Shown: one piece after another, positions 1 through 10,002 of the stretch | How positions within the stretch are numbered: position 1 is the first letter of the stretch | How the letters are laid out: each line of letters opens with the position of its first letter | Source of the DNA: Eoetvoesiella caeni | GTDB taxonomy: Bacteria > Pseudomonadota > Gammaproteobacteria > Burkholderiales > Burkholderiaceae_B | Reading direction: 5' to 3' | DNA: 64,000 nt | Assembly (NCBI RefSeq): GCF_003315175.1 | Contig: NZ_QNRQ01000004.1 | Location: 186,001-250,000, forward strand | Translations under genes and position numbers: made by a program | Notes under the pieces: generated by a model | What the model was told of the DNA's origin: nothing | Database searches by the model: none | Seen by the model: the letters and a program-made list of their open reading frames with translations, nothing else

Positions 1-237
1 GCGGGCCAAAGAGGCCGCGTCCAGCCACCCATTGACGCTTTCGATGGCATCGCGGGGCGCCAGCACCAGCCGCTGAAAAGGATACAGGGCTACCGCTACA
101 ACCTGCCGCGCCGGGTCCAGGACCCGCCAGCGGGAATCGACAACCAGCAGGAACAGGGCCAGGACAACAAAGACGAACAGACGAAACTCGGCTGTCGGTC
201 CCCGTTTGAACAGCCTGATCGTGCCTTGTCCTTGCAT
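1..237 (-). CDS. mreC: Rod shape-determining protein MreC, N-terminal part (runs off the window)
   Basis: Only the first 79 codons are inside the window; the gene continues beyond position 1. The ATG is at 237-235. The protein has a short basic head (GTIRLFKRGP), one hydrophobic signal-anchor (about residues 19-34) and then the start of the periplasmic part. This is the normal MreC architecture: an inner-membrane-anchored scaffold that links MreB filaments to the elongasome. It follows mreB on the same strand after about 60 bp, the usual mreBCD order. Identification rests on context plus topology, because the conserved beta-domains lie outside the window. Confidence 0.85.
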   Translation of the reverse strand, partial: MQGQGTIRLFKRGPTAEFRLFVFVVLALFLLVVDSRWRVLDPARQVVAVALYPFQRLVLAPRDAIESVNGWLDAASLAR

Positions 238-298
238 TGCAAACTACGTCTTGCCTGAAATATGCCCGCGCGCCATACGCGCCGCCAGGCATATTGAA

Positions 299-1584
<1,286 letters not shown>

Positions 1585-1896
1585 ATGGCTATTACCGACA
1601 CTGATGTCGCCCGTGTGGCGAAGCTTGCCTGCATCGCGCTTACTCCCGAAGGCAGCGCCCGCGCCCGCGACGAACTCAATGGCATCCTGGGCCTTATTGA
1701 ACAACTGCAGGCCGTCGACACCACCGGTGTCGAGCCCATGGCCCATCCGCTCTCGGCCCACCAGGAAATCGCCCTGCGCCTGCGCGACGACGAAGCAGCC
1801 GCCACCCATACGCTGGAGCAGCGCCAGGTTTTAATGGGCAACTCCCCCGCCGGCACCGAACAAGGCTTGTTCCTGGTTCCGACAGTCATCGAATAA
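1585..1896 (+). CDS. gatC: Aspartyl/glutamyl-tRNA amidotransferase subunit C
   Basis: The 103-residue protein has the normal GatC length. It is the small chaperone-like subunit that wraps GatA and GatB in the GatCAB enzyme, which converts Asp-tRNA(Asn)/Glu-tRNA(Gln) to the amidated forms. The N-terminus [19 protein letters not shown] is the typical GatC helix, followed by a run around [20 protein letters not shown] and the family signature near MAHPLS. The stop is four bases before the gatA start. No strong ribosome binding site is visible upstream. Confidence 0.96.
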   Translation: MAITDTDVARVAKLACIALTPEGSARARDELNGILGLIEQLQAVDTTGVEPMAHPLSAHQEIALRLRDDEAAATHTLEQRQVLMGNSPAGTEQGLFLVPTVIE

Positions 1897-1900
1897 AGCC

Positions 1901-3433
1901 ATGCCCAACATGCCCATACATACCGAATTCAACAGCATCGACGCACTGCGCGGCGCCCTGCGCGCACGCAAGGTCAGCGCCCTGGAGGTCGCCGACAGCG
2001 CCCTGCAAGCCATCGAGGCCCACGCCGGCCTGAACGCCTTCTTGCATGTCGACCCGCAATTAAGCCGCGAACAGGCCAAAGCCGCCGACCTTTTGCTGGC
2101 GTCCGGCCAGGCCCCTGAACTGGCCGGCATCCCCATCGCTCATAAAGACGTCTTCGTTACGCGCGGATGGCGCACCACCGCGGCCAGCAAAATGCTGCAG
2201 AACTACACCAGCCCATTCGACGCCACCGTAGTCGGCCTGCTGCAGCAAGCGGGCGCGGTTTCGCTGGGCAAGCTCAACTGCGACGAATTCGCCATGGGCT
2301 CGGGCAACGAGAACTCGGCCTTCGGCCCGGCCCGCAACCCCTGGAACCGCGACGCGGTGCCGGGCGGCTCTTCGGGCGGCTCGGCCGCCGCCGTGGCCGC
2401 GGGCCTTGTCATGGCCGCCACCGGCACCGACACCGGCGGCTCGGTGCGCCAGCCCGCCGCCCTTTGCGGCGTCAGCGGCATCAAGCCCACGTACGGCACC
2501 GTCTCGCGCTACGGCATGGTGGCCTTTGGTTCCAGCCTGGACCAGGCGGGCCCCATTGCGCGCCACGCCCAAGACCTGGTCGAACTGCTCGATACCATGA
2601 GCGGCTTCGATGAACGCGATTCGACCAGCCTGGAATCCTGCGACGGCACTGCCAACAAGGCAGGCCGCATCCGCGCCGAATTCAACGCGGCCCGCGAACA
2701 ATACAAGGCGGCTGGCGCCCGGCCCCTGGAAGGCCTGCGCATCGGCGTACCCCAGGAGTTCTTCAACGAAGGCCTGGCCGACAATGTCGCCCAGGCGATC
2801 GAAAGCGCCTTGCAAACCTACGAATCCCTGGGCGCCAAGCGCGTCGGCATTTCATTGCCGCGCACCAAGCTGTCGATTCCCGCGTATTACGTCATTGCCC
2901 CGGCCGAAGCTTCCAGCAACCTGTCCCGCTACGACGGCGTACGCTATGGGCACCGGGCCGCGTCGTACTCCGACCTGGCCGACATGACCAGCCGTTCGCG
3001 CGCCGAAGGGTTCGGCCCTGAAGTCATACGCCGCATCCTGGTCGGCACCTACGTGCTGTGCCACGGCTATTACGATGCCTATTATCTGCAAGCCCAGCGC
3101 GTGCGCCGCATGATAGCCAACGACTTCCAGCAGGCCTTCGCGCAGCAGTGCGACGTCATCATGGGGCCTGTCACGCCGACTGTCGCCAAGCACATAGGCG
3201 ACAACCGCGAAGACCCCACCGCCGACTGGCTGGCCGACATCTACACGCTGGGCATCAGCCTGGCCGGCTTGCCCGCCATGTCCATTCCCTGCGGCTTCAG
3301 CGCCGGCCCCTCCCCCCTGCCGATCGGGCTGCAAATCGTCGGCAACTACTTTCGCGAAGGCCAATTGCTGGCCGTCGCCGACAGCTTCCAGCAAGCCACC
3401 GATTGGCATCAACGTACACCGGAACAAAAATAA
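1901..3433 (+). CDS. gatA: Aspartyl/glutamyl-tRNA amidotransferase subunit A
   Basis: At 510 residues this is the glutaminase/amidase subunit of GatCAB. It releases ammonia from glutamine for transfer to the misacylated tRNA. The amidase-signature catalytic triad is visible: Lys in PIAHKDVF (about residue 82), the cis-Ser in [16 protein letters not shown] and the nucleophilic Ser region in [16 protein letters not shown] second in-frame ATG (MPIHTEF) lies three codons inside and could be the true start. The stop overlaps gatB by one base (TAATG), implying translational coupling. Confidence 0.97.
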   Translation: MPNMPIHTEFNSIDALRGALRARKVSALEVADSALQAIEAHAGLNAFLHVDPQLSREQAKAADLLLASGQAPELAGIPIAHKDVFVTRGWRTTAASKMLQNYTSPFDATVVGLLQQAGAVSLGKLNCDEFAMGSGNENSAFGPARNPWNRDAVPGGSSGGSAAAVAAGLVMAATGTDTGGSVRQPAALCGVSGIKPTYGTVSRYGMVAFGSSLDQAGPIARHAQDLVELLDTMSGFDERDSTSLESCDGTANKAGRIRAEFNAAREQYKAAGARPLEGLRIGVPQEFFNEGLADNVAQAIESALQTYESLGAKRVGISLPRTKLSIPAYYVIAPAEASSNLSRYDGVRYGHRAASYSDLADMTSRSRAEGFGPEVIRRILVGTYVLCHGYYDAYYLQAQRVRRMIANDFQQAFAQQCDVIMGPVTPTVAKHIGDNREDPTADWLADIYTLGISLAGLPAMSIPCGFSAGPSPLPIGLQIVGNYFREGQLLAVADSFQQATDWHQRTPEQK

Positions 3434-4902
3434 TGGAATGGGAAATCGTGATCGGGCTGGAAACGCACACCCAGCTCTCGACCAAATCAAAGATCTTTTC
3501 AAACAGCAGCACACAGTTCGGCGCGCAGCCCAACACCCAGGCCAACGAAGTCGACCTGGCTTTGCCCGGCAGCCTGCCCGTCCTGAACCGCGGCGCCGTC
3601 GAGCGCGCCATCCAGCTGGGCCTGGCCGTTGGCGGCCATATTTCGCCGCGCTCCATCTTCGCCCGCAAAAACTACTTTTATCCCGACCTGCCTAAAAACT
3701 ACCAGATCAGCCAATTCGAAGTCCCCGTAGTCCAGGGCGGCTCAATTCGCTTCTTCGTCGGCGACCAAGAAAAAACCGTCAACCTCACGCGTGCCCACCT
3801 GGAAGAAGACGCAGGCAAATCCCTGCACGAAAACTTCACCGGACCACACGGCGAATCGTCCACAGGCATCGACCTGAACCGCGCCGGAACACCGCTGCTG
3901 GAAATCGTCTCCGAACCAGAGATGCGCTCCGCCGCCGAAGCCGTAGCCTACGCCCGCACCCTGCACAGCCTCGTCGTCTGGCTGGGCATCTGCGACGGCA
4001 ACATGCAAGAAGGCTCGTTCCGCTGCGACGCCAACGTTTCCGTGCGCCCCAAGGGGCAGGCCGAATTCGGCACCCGCTGCGAAGTCAAAAACCTGAACTC
4101 CTTCCGCTTTCTCGAGCGCGCCATCCAGTACGAAGTGCGGCGCCAGATCGAACTGATCGAAGACGGCGGCAAAGTCGTGCAAGAAACGCGGCTGTACGAT
4201 GCCGACCGCGACGAAACGCGCAGCATGCGCACCAAAGAAGACGCCGACGACTACCGCTACTTTCCCGACCCGGACCTGCCCCCCCTGCTCATCGCGCCCG
4301 ACTGGATCGAACGCGTCAAAGCCGGCATGCCCGAACTGCCCGCCACCAAGCGCGCCCGCTTTGAAACCGAATTGGGCCTGACCGGCTACGATGCCGCCCA
4401 ACTGACCATGGACCGCGCCTATTCGGCCTACTTCGAAAAAACCGCCCAAGAACTGCCCCAAGACCAGGCCAAGCTTGCCGCCAACTGGGTCCTGGGCGAA
4501 CTCTCCGCCGCCCTGAACCGCGATGAAACCCCCATCGCCCAAAGCCCCGTCGCCCCCCAGCGCCTGGCAGCGCTGATCAAACGCATCATCGACGGCACCA
4601 TCTCCAACAAAATCGCCCGCGACGTCTTCGCCGCCATGTGGGCCAACGAAAACGGCGGCGACCCCGACGCCATCATCGAAGCCCGCGGCCTGAAGCAAAT
4701 CAGCGACACCGGCGCCATCGCCGCCATGATAGACACCGTCCTGGCCGCCAACCCCGCCATCGTGGCCGAATACCACGCCGGCAAACAAAAAGCCTTCAAC
4801 TCCCTGGTCGGCCAGGTCATGAAAGCCGCCAAAGGCAAAGCCAACCCCCAACAAGTCAACGACTTGCTGAAAGAAAAACTAGGCGAGCCCGGCCAGCAAT
4901 AA
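3433..4902 (+). CDS. gatB: Aspartyl/glutamyl-tRNA amidotransferase subunit B
   Basis: The 489-residue subunit binds tRNA, activates the misacylated Asp/Glu with ATP and completes amidation. The start [15 protein letters not shown] is the classic GatB N-terminus. [12 protein letters not shown] and the metal/ATP-binding core [20 protein letters not shown] are intact. The C-terminal tail (YqeY-like helical domain, about 340-489) binds tRNA. The ATG I chose overlaps the gatA stop; a longer upstream frame exists but lies inside gatA. A strong terminator follows, closing the gatCAB operon. Confidence 0.97.
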   Translation: MEWEIVIGLETHTQLSTKSKIFSNSSTQFGAQPNTQANEVDLALPGSLPVLNRGAVERAIQLGLAVGGHISPRSIFARKNYFYPDLPKNYQISQFEVPVVQGGSIRFFVGDQEKTVNLTRAHLEEDAGKSLHENFTGPHGESSTGIDLNRAGTPLLEIVSEPEMRSAAEAVAYARTLHSLVVWLGICDGNMQEGSFRCDANVSVRPKGQAEFGTRCEVKNLNSFRFLERAIQYEVRRQIELIEDGGKVVQETRLYDADRDETRSMRTKEDADDYRYFPDPDLPPLLIAPDWIERVKAGMPELPATKRARFETELGLTGYDAAQLTMDRAYSAYFEKTAQELPQDQAKLAANWVLGELSAALNRDETPIAQSPVAPQRLAALIKRIIDGTISNKIARDVFAAMWANENGGDPDAIIEARGLKQISDTGAIAAMIDTVLAANPAIVAEYHAGKQKAFNSLVGQVMKAAKGKANPQQVNDLLKEKLGEPGQQ

Positions 4903-4909
4903 CAAGCGG

Positions 4910-4953
4910 CAATGCCCCTCATCCGCCAAGTGCGGATGAGGGGCATTGTTTTT
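4910..4953 (+). terminator. Rho-independent terminator of gatCAB
   Basis: There is a perfect 17-bp stem (4910-4926 with 4932-4948), a five-base loop and then TTTTT at 4949-4953. It begins eight bases after the gatB stop codon. Confidence 0.93.
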
Positions 4954-5005
4954 GGTGATTTACACGCAGCCAAAAGCCCCGCCGCAAGCTTCCGAAGGCC
5001 GGCCC

Positions 5006-5047
5006 CATCGCGATCACGATCACGATCGCCATCGCCATCGCCATCGC
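5006..5047 (+). repeat. Hexanucleotide microsatellite, seven units
   Basis: Seven head-to-tail hexamers of the form CATCGC / GATCAC / GATCGC fill 5006-5047 exactly, in the gatB-pyrE gap. The tract has no coding context, and a slipped-strand length polymorphism would be expected here. Confidence 0.8.
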
Positions 5048-5055
5048 AACCACCA

Positions 5056-5276
5056 GGCCGGTCCGCCCTGCTGATTTTGCGAAGTTGGAGCAAGCCGCGC
5101 TGGCGCTTGTTTTTGGGGTGCAAGTGAGCAGCTGTTCGAGCGCGGCGTTTACGGGCAGCCGGGGGCTGGCCGTTCGCGCGAGTTCTGCGAACGCCCAAAA
5201 ACAAGCGTCGGCGCGGGCAGCCCCGGCGCAGACGGGGCCGCAGCGACCTGAGCAAAATCAGCAGGGCGGACCGGCC
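5056..5276. repeat. 221-bp intergenic inverted-repeat element
   Basis: Two perfect 25-bp inverted arms (5056-5080 and 5252-5276) enclose about 170 bp. Inside them a second inverted pair, CGCTTGTTTTTGGG (5104-5117) and its complement (5194-5207), is nested, and the middle is very GC-rich. Long frames on both strands of this region look like composition artefacts. The form resembles a dispersed non-autonomous palindromic element, but I cannot tell from one copy. The remaining gap to pyrE (5277-5386) holds nothing recognisable. Confidence 0.7.
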
Positions 5277-5386
5277 GCTCAAGAACCCACCCACAACCGC
5301 CGCATAACAAAACAGCCGTTTAAGAACTCGAAAGTGAACCCGAAGCCAGCGCAACAAATCCTTAACTGCCGTCTAAAGAACGAGGA

Positions 5387-6070
5387 TCAATCCTCAGAAA
5401 CCCCATACTTCTCACGATAAGCCGCCACCGCATCCCGATGCTCCGCCAACTGCTCATCGTCCTCAAGCAAAGCCATAATATCGCCCAGCGAAGCAATACT
5501 GACTACAGGAATCCCGTACGTCACAGCCACATCCTGCACCGCCGAATGAACCGACAGCGCATCGTCCGCGCCCGCCCGTTCCATACGGTCCAGCGCTATC
5601 AGCACCGCGGCCGGCTTCGCCTTCGAATGGCGAATAATCTCCACCGACTCGCGCACCGAAGTCCCCGCAGTAATCACGTCGTCGATAATCACCACCCGTC
5701 CTTCCAGCGGCGCGCCAACCAGCACCCCGCCTTCGCCATGGTCCTTGGCTTCTTTGCGATTGAACGCAAACGGAATGTCGCGCCCGTCCATCGCCTTCTC
5801 GTCCGCCAGCGCCACAGCAGTTGCCGTCGCCAAAGGAATCCCCTTGTACGCCGGCCCGAACAGCATATCGAACTCGATACCCGAATCGACCAGCGCCTGC
5901 GCATAGAACTTGGCCAACCGCCCTACCGACACCCCCTTATTGAACAAACCCGCATTAAAAAAATACGGGCTGATGCGCCCCGACTTCACCTTGAATTGAC
6001 CAAAACGCAAAACGCCTTGCTCGAGTGCGAAACGAACGAAATCGGTGCGGGTAGTAGTGGATGCGGCCAT
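5387..6070 (-). CDS. pyrE: Orotate phosphoribosyltransferase
   Basis: The 227-residue product catalyses orotate + PRPP to OMP in pyrimidine synthesis. The PRPP-binding motif [17 protein letters not shown] (about residues 127-143), the substrate loop [16 protein letters not shown] and the [13 protein letters not shown] flexible loop with its catalytic Lys are all present. I chose the ATG at 6070 ([11 protein letters not shown]). Another in-frame ATG at 6115 would add 15 residues that do not look conserved. It is a single gene, divergent from the DoxX-like gene. Confidence 0.95.
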   Translation of the reverse strand: MAASTTTRTDFVRFALEQGVLRFGQFKVKSGRISPYFFNAGLFNKGVSVGRLAKFYAQALVDSGIEFDMLFGPAYKGIPLATATAVALADEKAMDGRDIPFAFNRKEAKDHGEGGVLVGAPLEGRVVIIDDVITAGTSVRESVEIIRHSKAKPAAVLIALDRMERAGADDALSVHSAVQDVAVTYGIPVVSIASLGDIMALLEDDEQLAEHRDAVAAYREKYGVSED

Positions 6071-6212
6071 AGATATACTCAGTGAATCGGGGTGAAAAGC
6101 AATATTATCGGACATAATGGGCCTTGGCCGCCATCGGCGGCCAAACCAGCCATATAATAACCAGGCAATTTGCCACCAGCCGTGCCACTTGCCACTTACA
6201 CAAGGACGAGAC

Positions 6213-6620
6213 ATGAACAACGCTTGCACAACCTGGACTCCCCGCGTACTTGCCTTACTTCGTATCGCCACCGGCTATCTACTTATCTGGCATGGCTTGG
6301 CCAAGCTCTTTCATGTTCCCCACGTGGCCATGTTCGACAACCTGCAGCTATTTTCGCTGCTTGGCGTCGCCGGCATCATCGAACTTGTCGTCGGCGCACT
6401 GCTTATTGTCGGCCTATTTACCCGTCCAGCCGCGTTCATCGGCTCGGGCTTCGCCGCTGCCGCCTATTTCATAGGCCACGTCGCCGCGACCGGTATCTTC
6501 TTCCTGCCCATGTTGAATCGCGGCGAAACCCCGTTCCTGCTTTGCTTCGTCATGTTTTATATTGTTTTTGCGGGCCCCGGCGTATGCAGCCTGGATAACT
6601 TGCGAAAAAAACAGGCGTAG
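6213..6620 (+). CDS. DoxX-family integral membrane protein
   Basis: The 135-residue protein has four predicted hydrophobic helices. It shows the DoxX-family N-terminal pattern [17 protein letters not shown] and a second helix running [19 protein letters not shown]. Members are small inner-membrane proteins, some linked to thiosulfate/quinone chemistry or redox homeostasis; no substrate can be assigned here. The ATG at 6213 is preceded by AAGGACGAG, so a longer upstream frame is rejected. It lies 33 bp before a dioxygenase gene on the same strand, perhaps an operon. Confidence 0.85.
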   Translation: MNNACTTWTPRVLALLRIATGYLLIWHGLAKLFHVPHVAMFDNLQLFSLLGVAGIIELVVGALLIVGLFTRPAAFIGSGFAAAAYFIGHVAATGIFFLPMLNRGETPFLLCFVMFYIVFAGPGVCSLDNLRKKQA

Positions 6621-6653
6621 CCGCGCCAGATTCGTTCGCGCCAAGGAGCCGCC

Positions 6654-7451
6654 ATGAAAATGCCCGTCTATTTTATTTCCCATGGCGGCGGGCCCTGGCC
6701 CTACATGCCCGAGGCCCAGCAAAGCTACGCCTCGCTAACCCGCTCCCTGCAAGACATTCCGCGCCAGATCGGCCGCAAACCCGCCGCCATACTCATGGTT
6801 TCGGCCCACTGGGAAGCCGACGGCGGGTTCCTGCTTATGTCCAACCCCAAGCCTCCCATGCTGTACGACTACTACGGCTTTCCCGAGCACACCTACCAAA
6901 TCCAATACCCTGCGCCGGGCTCCGCGGCATTGGTTCAACGCACCGCGCAACTACTTGAAACCGCAGGCCTGCCCCACGCCATGGACCCCGCCCGCGGATT
7001 CGACCACGGCGCTTTTGTGCCCATGTGCCTTATGTACCCCCAGGCCGACGTCCCGCTTGTACAGCTTTCCATCGAAACCCATTTCAATCCCAAGCTGCAT
7101 ATAGAACTGGGGCGCGCCCTGTCGCCCTTGCGCAACGAAGACATCCTGATTGTCGGCAGCGGGCTTAGCTATCACAACCTGCGGGAAATCCGCAGCGTCG
7201 GCGCCGAGCCCTCGGCGCAATTCGACGCCTGGCTGCAGCAGGCCGTCGTACAAGGCCCTGTCGACCAGCGCCTGGAACAACTTGAAAACTGGGAAGCCGC
7301 GCCTTCCGCTCGGCGCGCCCACCCTCGCGAAGACCACCTTATTCCACTGATGGTTGCCGCTGGCGCAGCCGAAGACGACCCCGCCACCTGCATCTACCAC
7401 GACACCAGCACATTCGCCAACATCACGGCATCGAGCTTCCGCTTCGGCTGA
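6654..7451 (+). CDS. LigB/DODA-type extradiol ring-cleavage dioxygenase family protein
   Basis: The 265-residue protein belongs to the class III extradiol dioxygenase superfamily, the 4,5-DOPA dioxygenase/YgiD branch. Candidate metal-binding positions are visible: His in YFISHGGG (about residue 10), His in VSAHWE (about 46), the FDHGAFVPM segment (about 121) and the GSGLSYHNLRE segment (about 169). Enzymes of this family use a His-rich Fe(II) or Zn(II) site to open catechol rings, and the physiological substrate is often unknown. The start is preceded by AAGGAG. It probably shares a transcript with the DoxX-like gene. Confidence 0.88.
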   Translation: MKMPVYFISHGGGPWPYMPEAQQSYASLTRSLQDIPRQIGRKPAAILMVSAHWEADGGFLLMSNPKPPMLYDYYGFPEHTYQIQYPAPGSAALVQRTAQLLETAGLPHAMDPARGFDHGAFVPMCLMYPQADVPLVQLSIETHFNPKLHIELGRALSPLRNEDILIVGSGLSYHNLREIRSVGAEPSAQFDAWLQQAVVQGPVDQRLEQLENWEAAPSARRAHPREDHLIPLMVAAGAAEDDPATCIYHDTSTFANITASSFRFG

Positions 7452-7470
7452 ACGGCTATCGGAACAGGCG

Positions 7471-8148
7471 CTATGCGCCTGCCGCGGGATTTTCCGTTTC
7501 CACGTCCTTCATGAAGTCGGCGGCATGTATGGCCGACGACTGGTCCACCCAGAACGGATAGTATTTTTTGAAATCGGCGACCATGGCTTCCAGCGGCACA
7601 TCGTTGAAACTGCCGCGCTGGCGCACGTACTCCATGTGCCGGTTGCCTGCCTTGTCGTAAGGATGGTAGATGGAATCGGCAAGCCCGTCGAACTCAAGCG
7701 GCAACAAGCCAAAACGCTCGCATAGTTCGATATTGAACGCCGGCGTGGCCTTGCGCCACACGCCCTCCAGCAGGATATCCGTGTAGCCATGCCACATGTA
7801 TACATCGGTATTCATCATTTGGCGCATGCGTTCGGTACTCATGTGATTGCGCACATCGGCATAGCCCACTTTTGCGGGAATGCCGGCCACCCGGCAGGCG
7901 GCCGCCAACAGCGCGGCTTTAGGCACGCACCAGCCGTACTTTTTGGCAATGACGGTACTGGCTGTCATGCCATGAACGGAAAAATCGATGTGATAAGGGT
8001 CGTAGCGGAACTCATCGCGCACAGCATAATAAAGCGCCACCGCACGCTCGCGGTCCGTCGCGCCAACCGCGTACTTTTGTGCGAACGCAATAACTGCGGG
8101 GTGATCGCTGTCGATCAGCACCGTAGGGCTCAAGGTTGGGTCGGACAT
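7471..8148 (-). CDS. Transglutaminase-like cysteine protease-fold protein
   Basis: The 225-residue, apparently cytoplasmic protein contains a transglutaminase-like core. The putative nucleophile is in YGWCVPKAALLAAACR (about residue 93), and the downstream His is in YMWHGYTDILLEGVW with a possible Asp/Asn further on (KATPAFN). Related small proteins are annotated as transglutaminase-like; substrates are unknown. It has no signal peptide. It converges on the dioxygenase gene with a 19-bp gap. Confidence 0.8.
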   Translation of the reverse strand: MSDPTLSPTVLIDSDHPAVIAFAQKYAVGATDRERAVALYYAVRDEFRYDPYHIDFSVHGMTASTVIAKKYGWCVPKAALLAAACRVAGIPAKVGYADVRNHMSTERMRQMMNTDVYMWHGYTDILLEGVWRKATPAFNIELCERFGLLPLEFDGLADSIYHPYDKAGNRHMEYVRQRGSFNDVPLEAMVADFKKYYPFWVDQSSAIHAADFMKDVETENPAAGA

Positions 8149-8358
8149 GCGCAGCTCCTGAAATGCCGTTGTTTATTGTCCAACCATAATACTAGATAGA
8201 TATTTATCCAACATCAGGCAACAAAACGTTTCTCAAAGCAGCCACATCTGATACAGTCTATTCACATTCTCATCATGCATAAGAAATGCGCTTTCTTTTA
8301 CCGGCCATTCCAAAAAATTCAGATAAAACCATTGCTGTAAGAGCCTGCGTCGCTGCCG

Positions 8359-10002
8359 ATGATGAACTGCCAAACATTGAAATTCCGCTTCATTGCCGTA
8401 AGCCTCTTTTTACTGATTATGGGCATTACGTTCCGGTTTGGCATTGCAGTCCCATATACAAAGCAGCAGGTCCACGATCTCGTCGCCAACCAGCAAATGG
8501 TGCTTGCCTCGTATGTGGCCCGGGATATCGGGCAGCGCATCGAACTGCGCCGCTCGCTTATCGGGCGCCTGGCCGAGGAATTGCCCTCCGTTCTGCAGCA
8601 AGACCGGTTCAGCGCATGGATGACCGAGCGGCGCAATGCAAGTCCGCAATTCGCAAGTAGAATCCTCGTGATCGACCTGGATGGCAAGATCATCCAGGAC
8701 AGCGCCCCCGAACCGCAAACAAGCGTCGCGCCGCCCATCACCACCGAGCCGTGGTTTCAGGATGCCATCCACTCAAACAATCCGGTGCTGGGCAGGCCTC
8801 AGCGCGAGCCGGTCCATGGCTCTCCGGTAATGCTTATCGCCAGCGCCGTGCATGACGCAGACCAAAACGTCATGGCCGTCCTGGCTGGAATGTTTTCCCT
8901 GGGGGCATCCGGCCTGTTGCAGGGCATGCAAGACAACCCTATCGGCCGAACCGGCGACTTGCTGCTGATCTCCAGCAGCGACGAGCTCTTCGTAGGCGCC
9001 AGCAACCCGGCAAAAATCCTTGCACCCACGCCCCCGCCTGGCCTGAACAAACTGCACGATAAAGCCATGAGCGGCTATCGCGGCACCGGCATCACTGTCA
9101 ACATAGACGGCGTCGAAGAGCTGTCGGCCATTGCCAGCGTCCCGAAAACCGATTGGTTCGTGGTTGCCCGCATGCCTGTGTCCGAAGCGTTTCAACCCGT
9201 CTACGGCCTGATCAACGTTGCCCTCAAAGGCACATTATTGGCTTTGGCCACTATTGTGGTGTTGGTGTTTTTCGTGGTCCCGCGCCTGCTGCGGCCCTTG
9301 ACCAACACCGCCCAGGCCATGCGGGCCATCGCCGACGGCAAGCAAGAGCTGCTGCCTTTACCAGTTCAGCGCAACGACGAGATAGGCAGCCTGGTGCTGG
9401 GATTCAATTACTTGGTGCAGCGCTTGCGCGAAAAAGAAGGGGCGCTTAAAGACACCGAAGTGCGCCTGTCCTTCCTGGCGCACCATGACTCGCTTACCGG
9501 GCTGAGCAACCGCAACATGCTCGAGCACCGGCTGCAGCAAGCCGTAGACAGCGCCCAGTCCTCACGCATACCTTTTGCACTGCTGTTTTGCGACCTGGAT
9601 GGATTCAAAAGAATCAACGACGCCCATGGCCATAAAACAGGCGACGCCGTGCTCGTCAAGCTGGCGGCGCGCTTTCAGCAGGGGCGCAAGCCCACCGATA
9701 CCGTCACGCGGCTGGGCGGCGACGAATTCGTTATTCTGTTGACCCAACTGACCGATGCCCGCCGCGAAGCAGCCCAGGCCGCGCAAGAGTATCTGCGAGC
9801 CATTCAACAGCCGTTCGAAATCGACGGCAATCTCTTCACGCTAAGCGTATCGATCGGCATCGTGCTGCACAATGACGCGGCAACAAGCAGCTCCCAGTTG
9901 CTTTCCCAGGCTGACATAGCCATGTACACCGCCAAGCGGCAAGGGAAAAACCAGTTTCAGTTCTTTGAAGAGGCGGCTCAGCGCACGCCCGTCATACCAT
10001 AA
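8359..10002 (+). CDS. Membrane diguanylate cyclase with periplasmic sensor and HAMP domain
   Basis: The product has 547 residues. An N-terminal membrane helix (about 9-28) and a second (about 290-312) flank a periplasmic dCache-like sensor. A HAMP-like linker (PRLLRPLTNTAQAMRAIADG) follows, then a GGDEF domain with intact RLGGDEF (about residue 455). The upstream product-inhibition RxxD site is not canonical (KPTD precedes). It should make cyclic-di-GMP in response to an extracytoplasmic signal. Its last 11 bp overlap the 3' end of the convergent MHYT gene. Confidence 0.92.
   Translation: MMNCQTLKFRFIAVSLFLLIMGITFRFGIAVPYTKQQVHDLVANQQMVLASYVARDIGQRIELRRSLIGRLAEELPSVLQQDRFSAWMTERRNASPQFASRILVIDLDGKIIQDSAPEPQTSVAPPITTEPWFQDAIHSNNPVLGRPQREPVHGSPVMLIASAVHDADQNVMAVLAGMFSLGASGLLQGMQDNPIGRTGDLLLISSSDELFVGASNPAKILAPTPPPGLNKLHDKAMSGYRGTGITVNIDGVEELSAIASVPKTDWFVVARMPVSEAFQPVYGLINVALKGTLLALATIVVLVFFVVPRLLRPLTNTAQAMRAIADGKQELLPLPVQRNDEIGSLVLGFNYLVQRLREKEGALKDTEVRLSFLAHHDSLTGLSNRNMLEHRLQQAVDSAQSSRIPFALLFCDLDGFKRINDAHGHKTGDAVLVKLAARFQQGRKPTDTVTRLGGDEFVILLTQLTDARREAAQAAQEYLRAIQQPFEIDGNLFTLSVSIGIVLHNDAATSSSQLLSQADIAMYTAKRQGKNQFQFFEEAAQRTPVIP

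Noticed and set aside
4428-5357. 309-residue minus-strand frame over gatB and the downstream gap
   Set aside because: It is antisense to gatB and crosses the terminator, hexamer tract and inverted repeat; the protein is compositionally odd.
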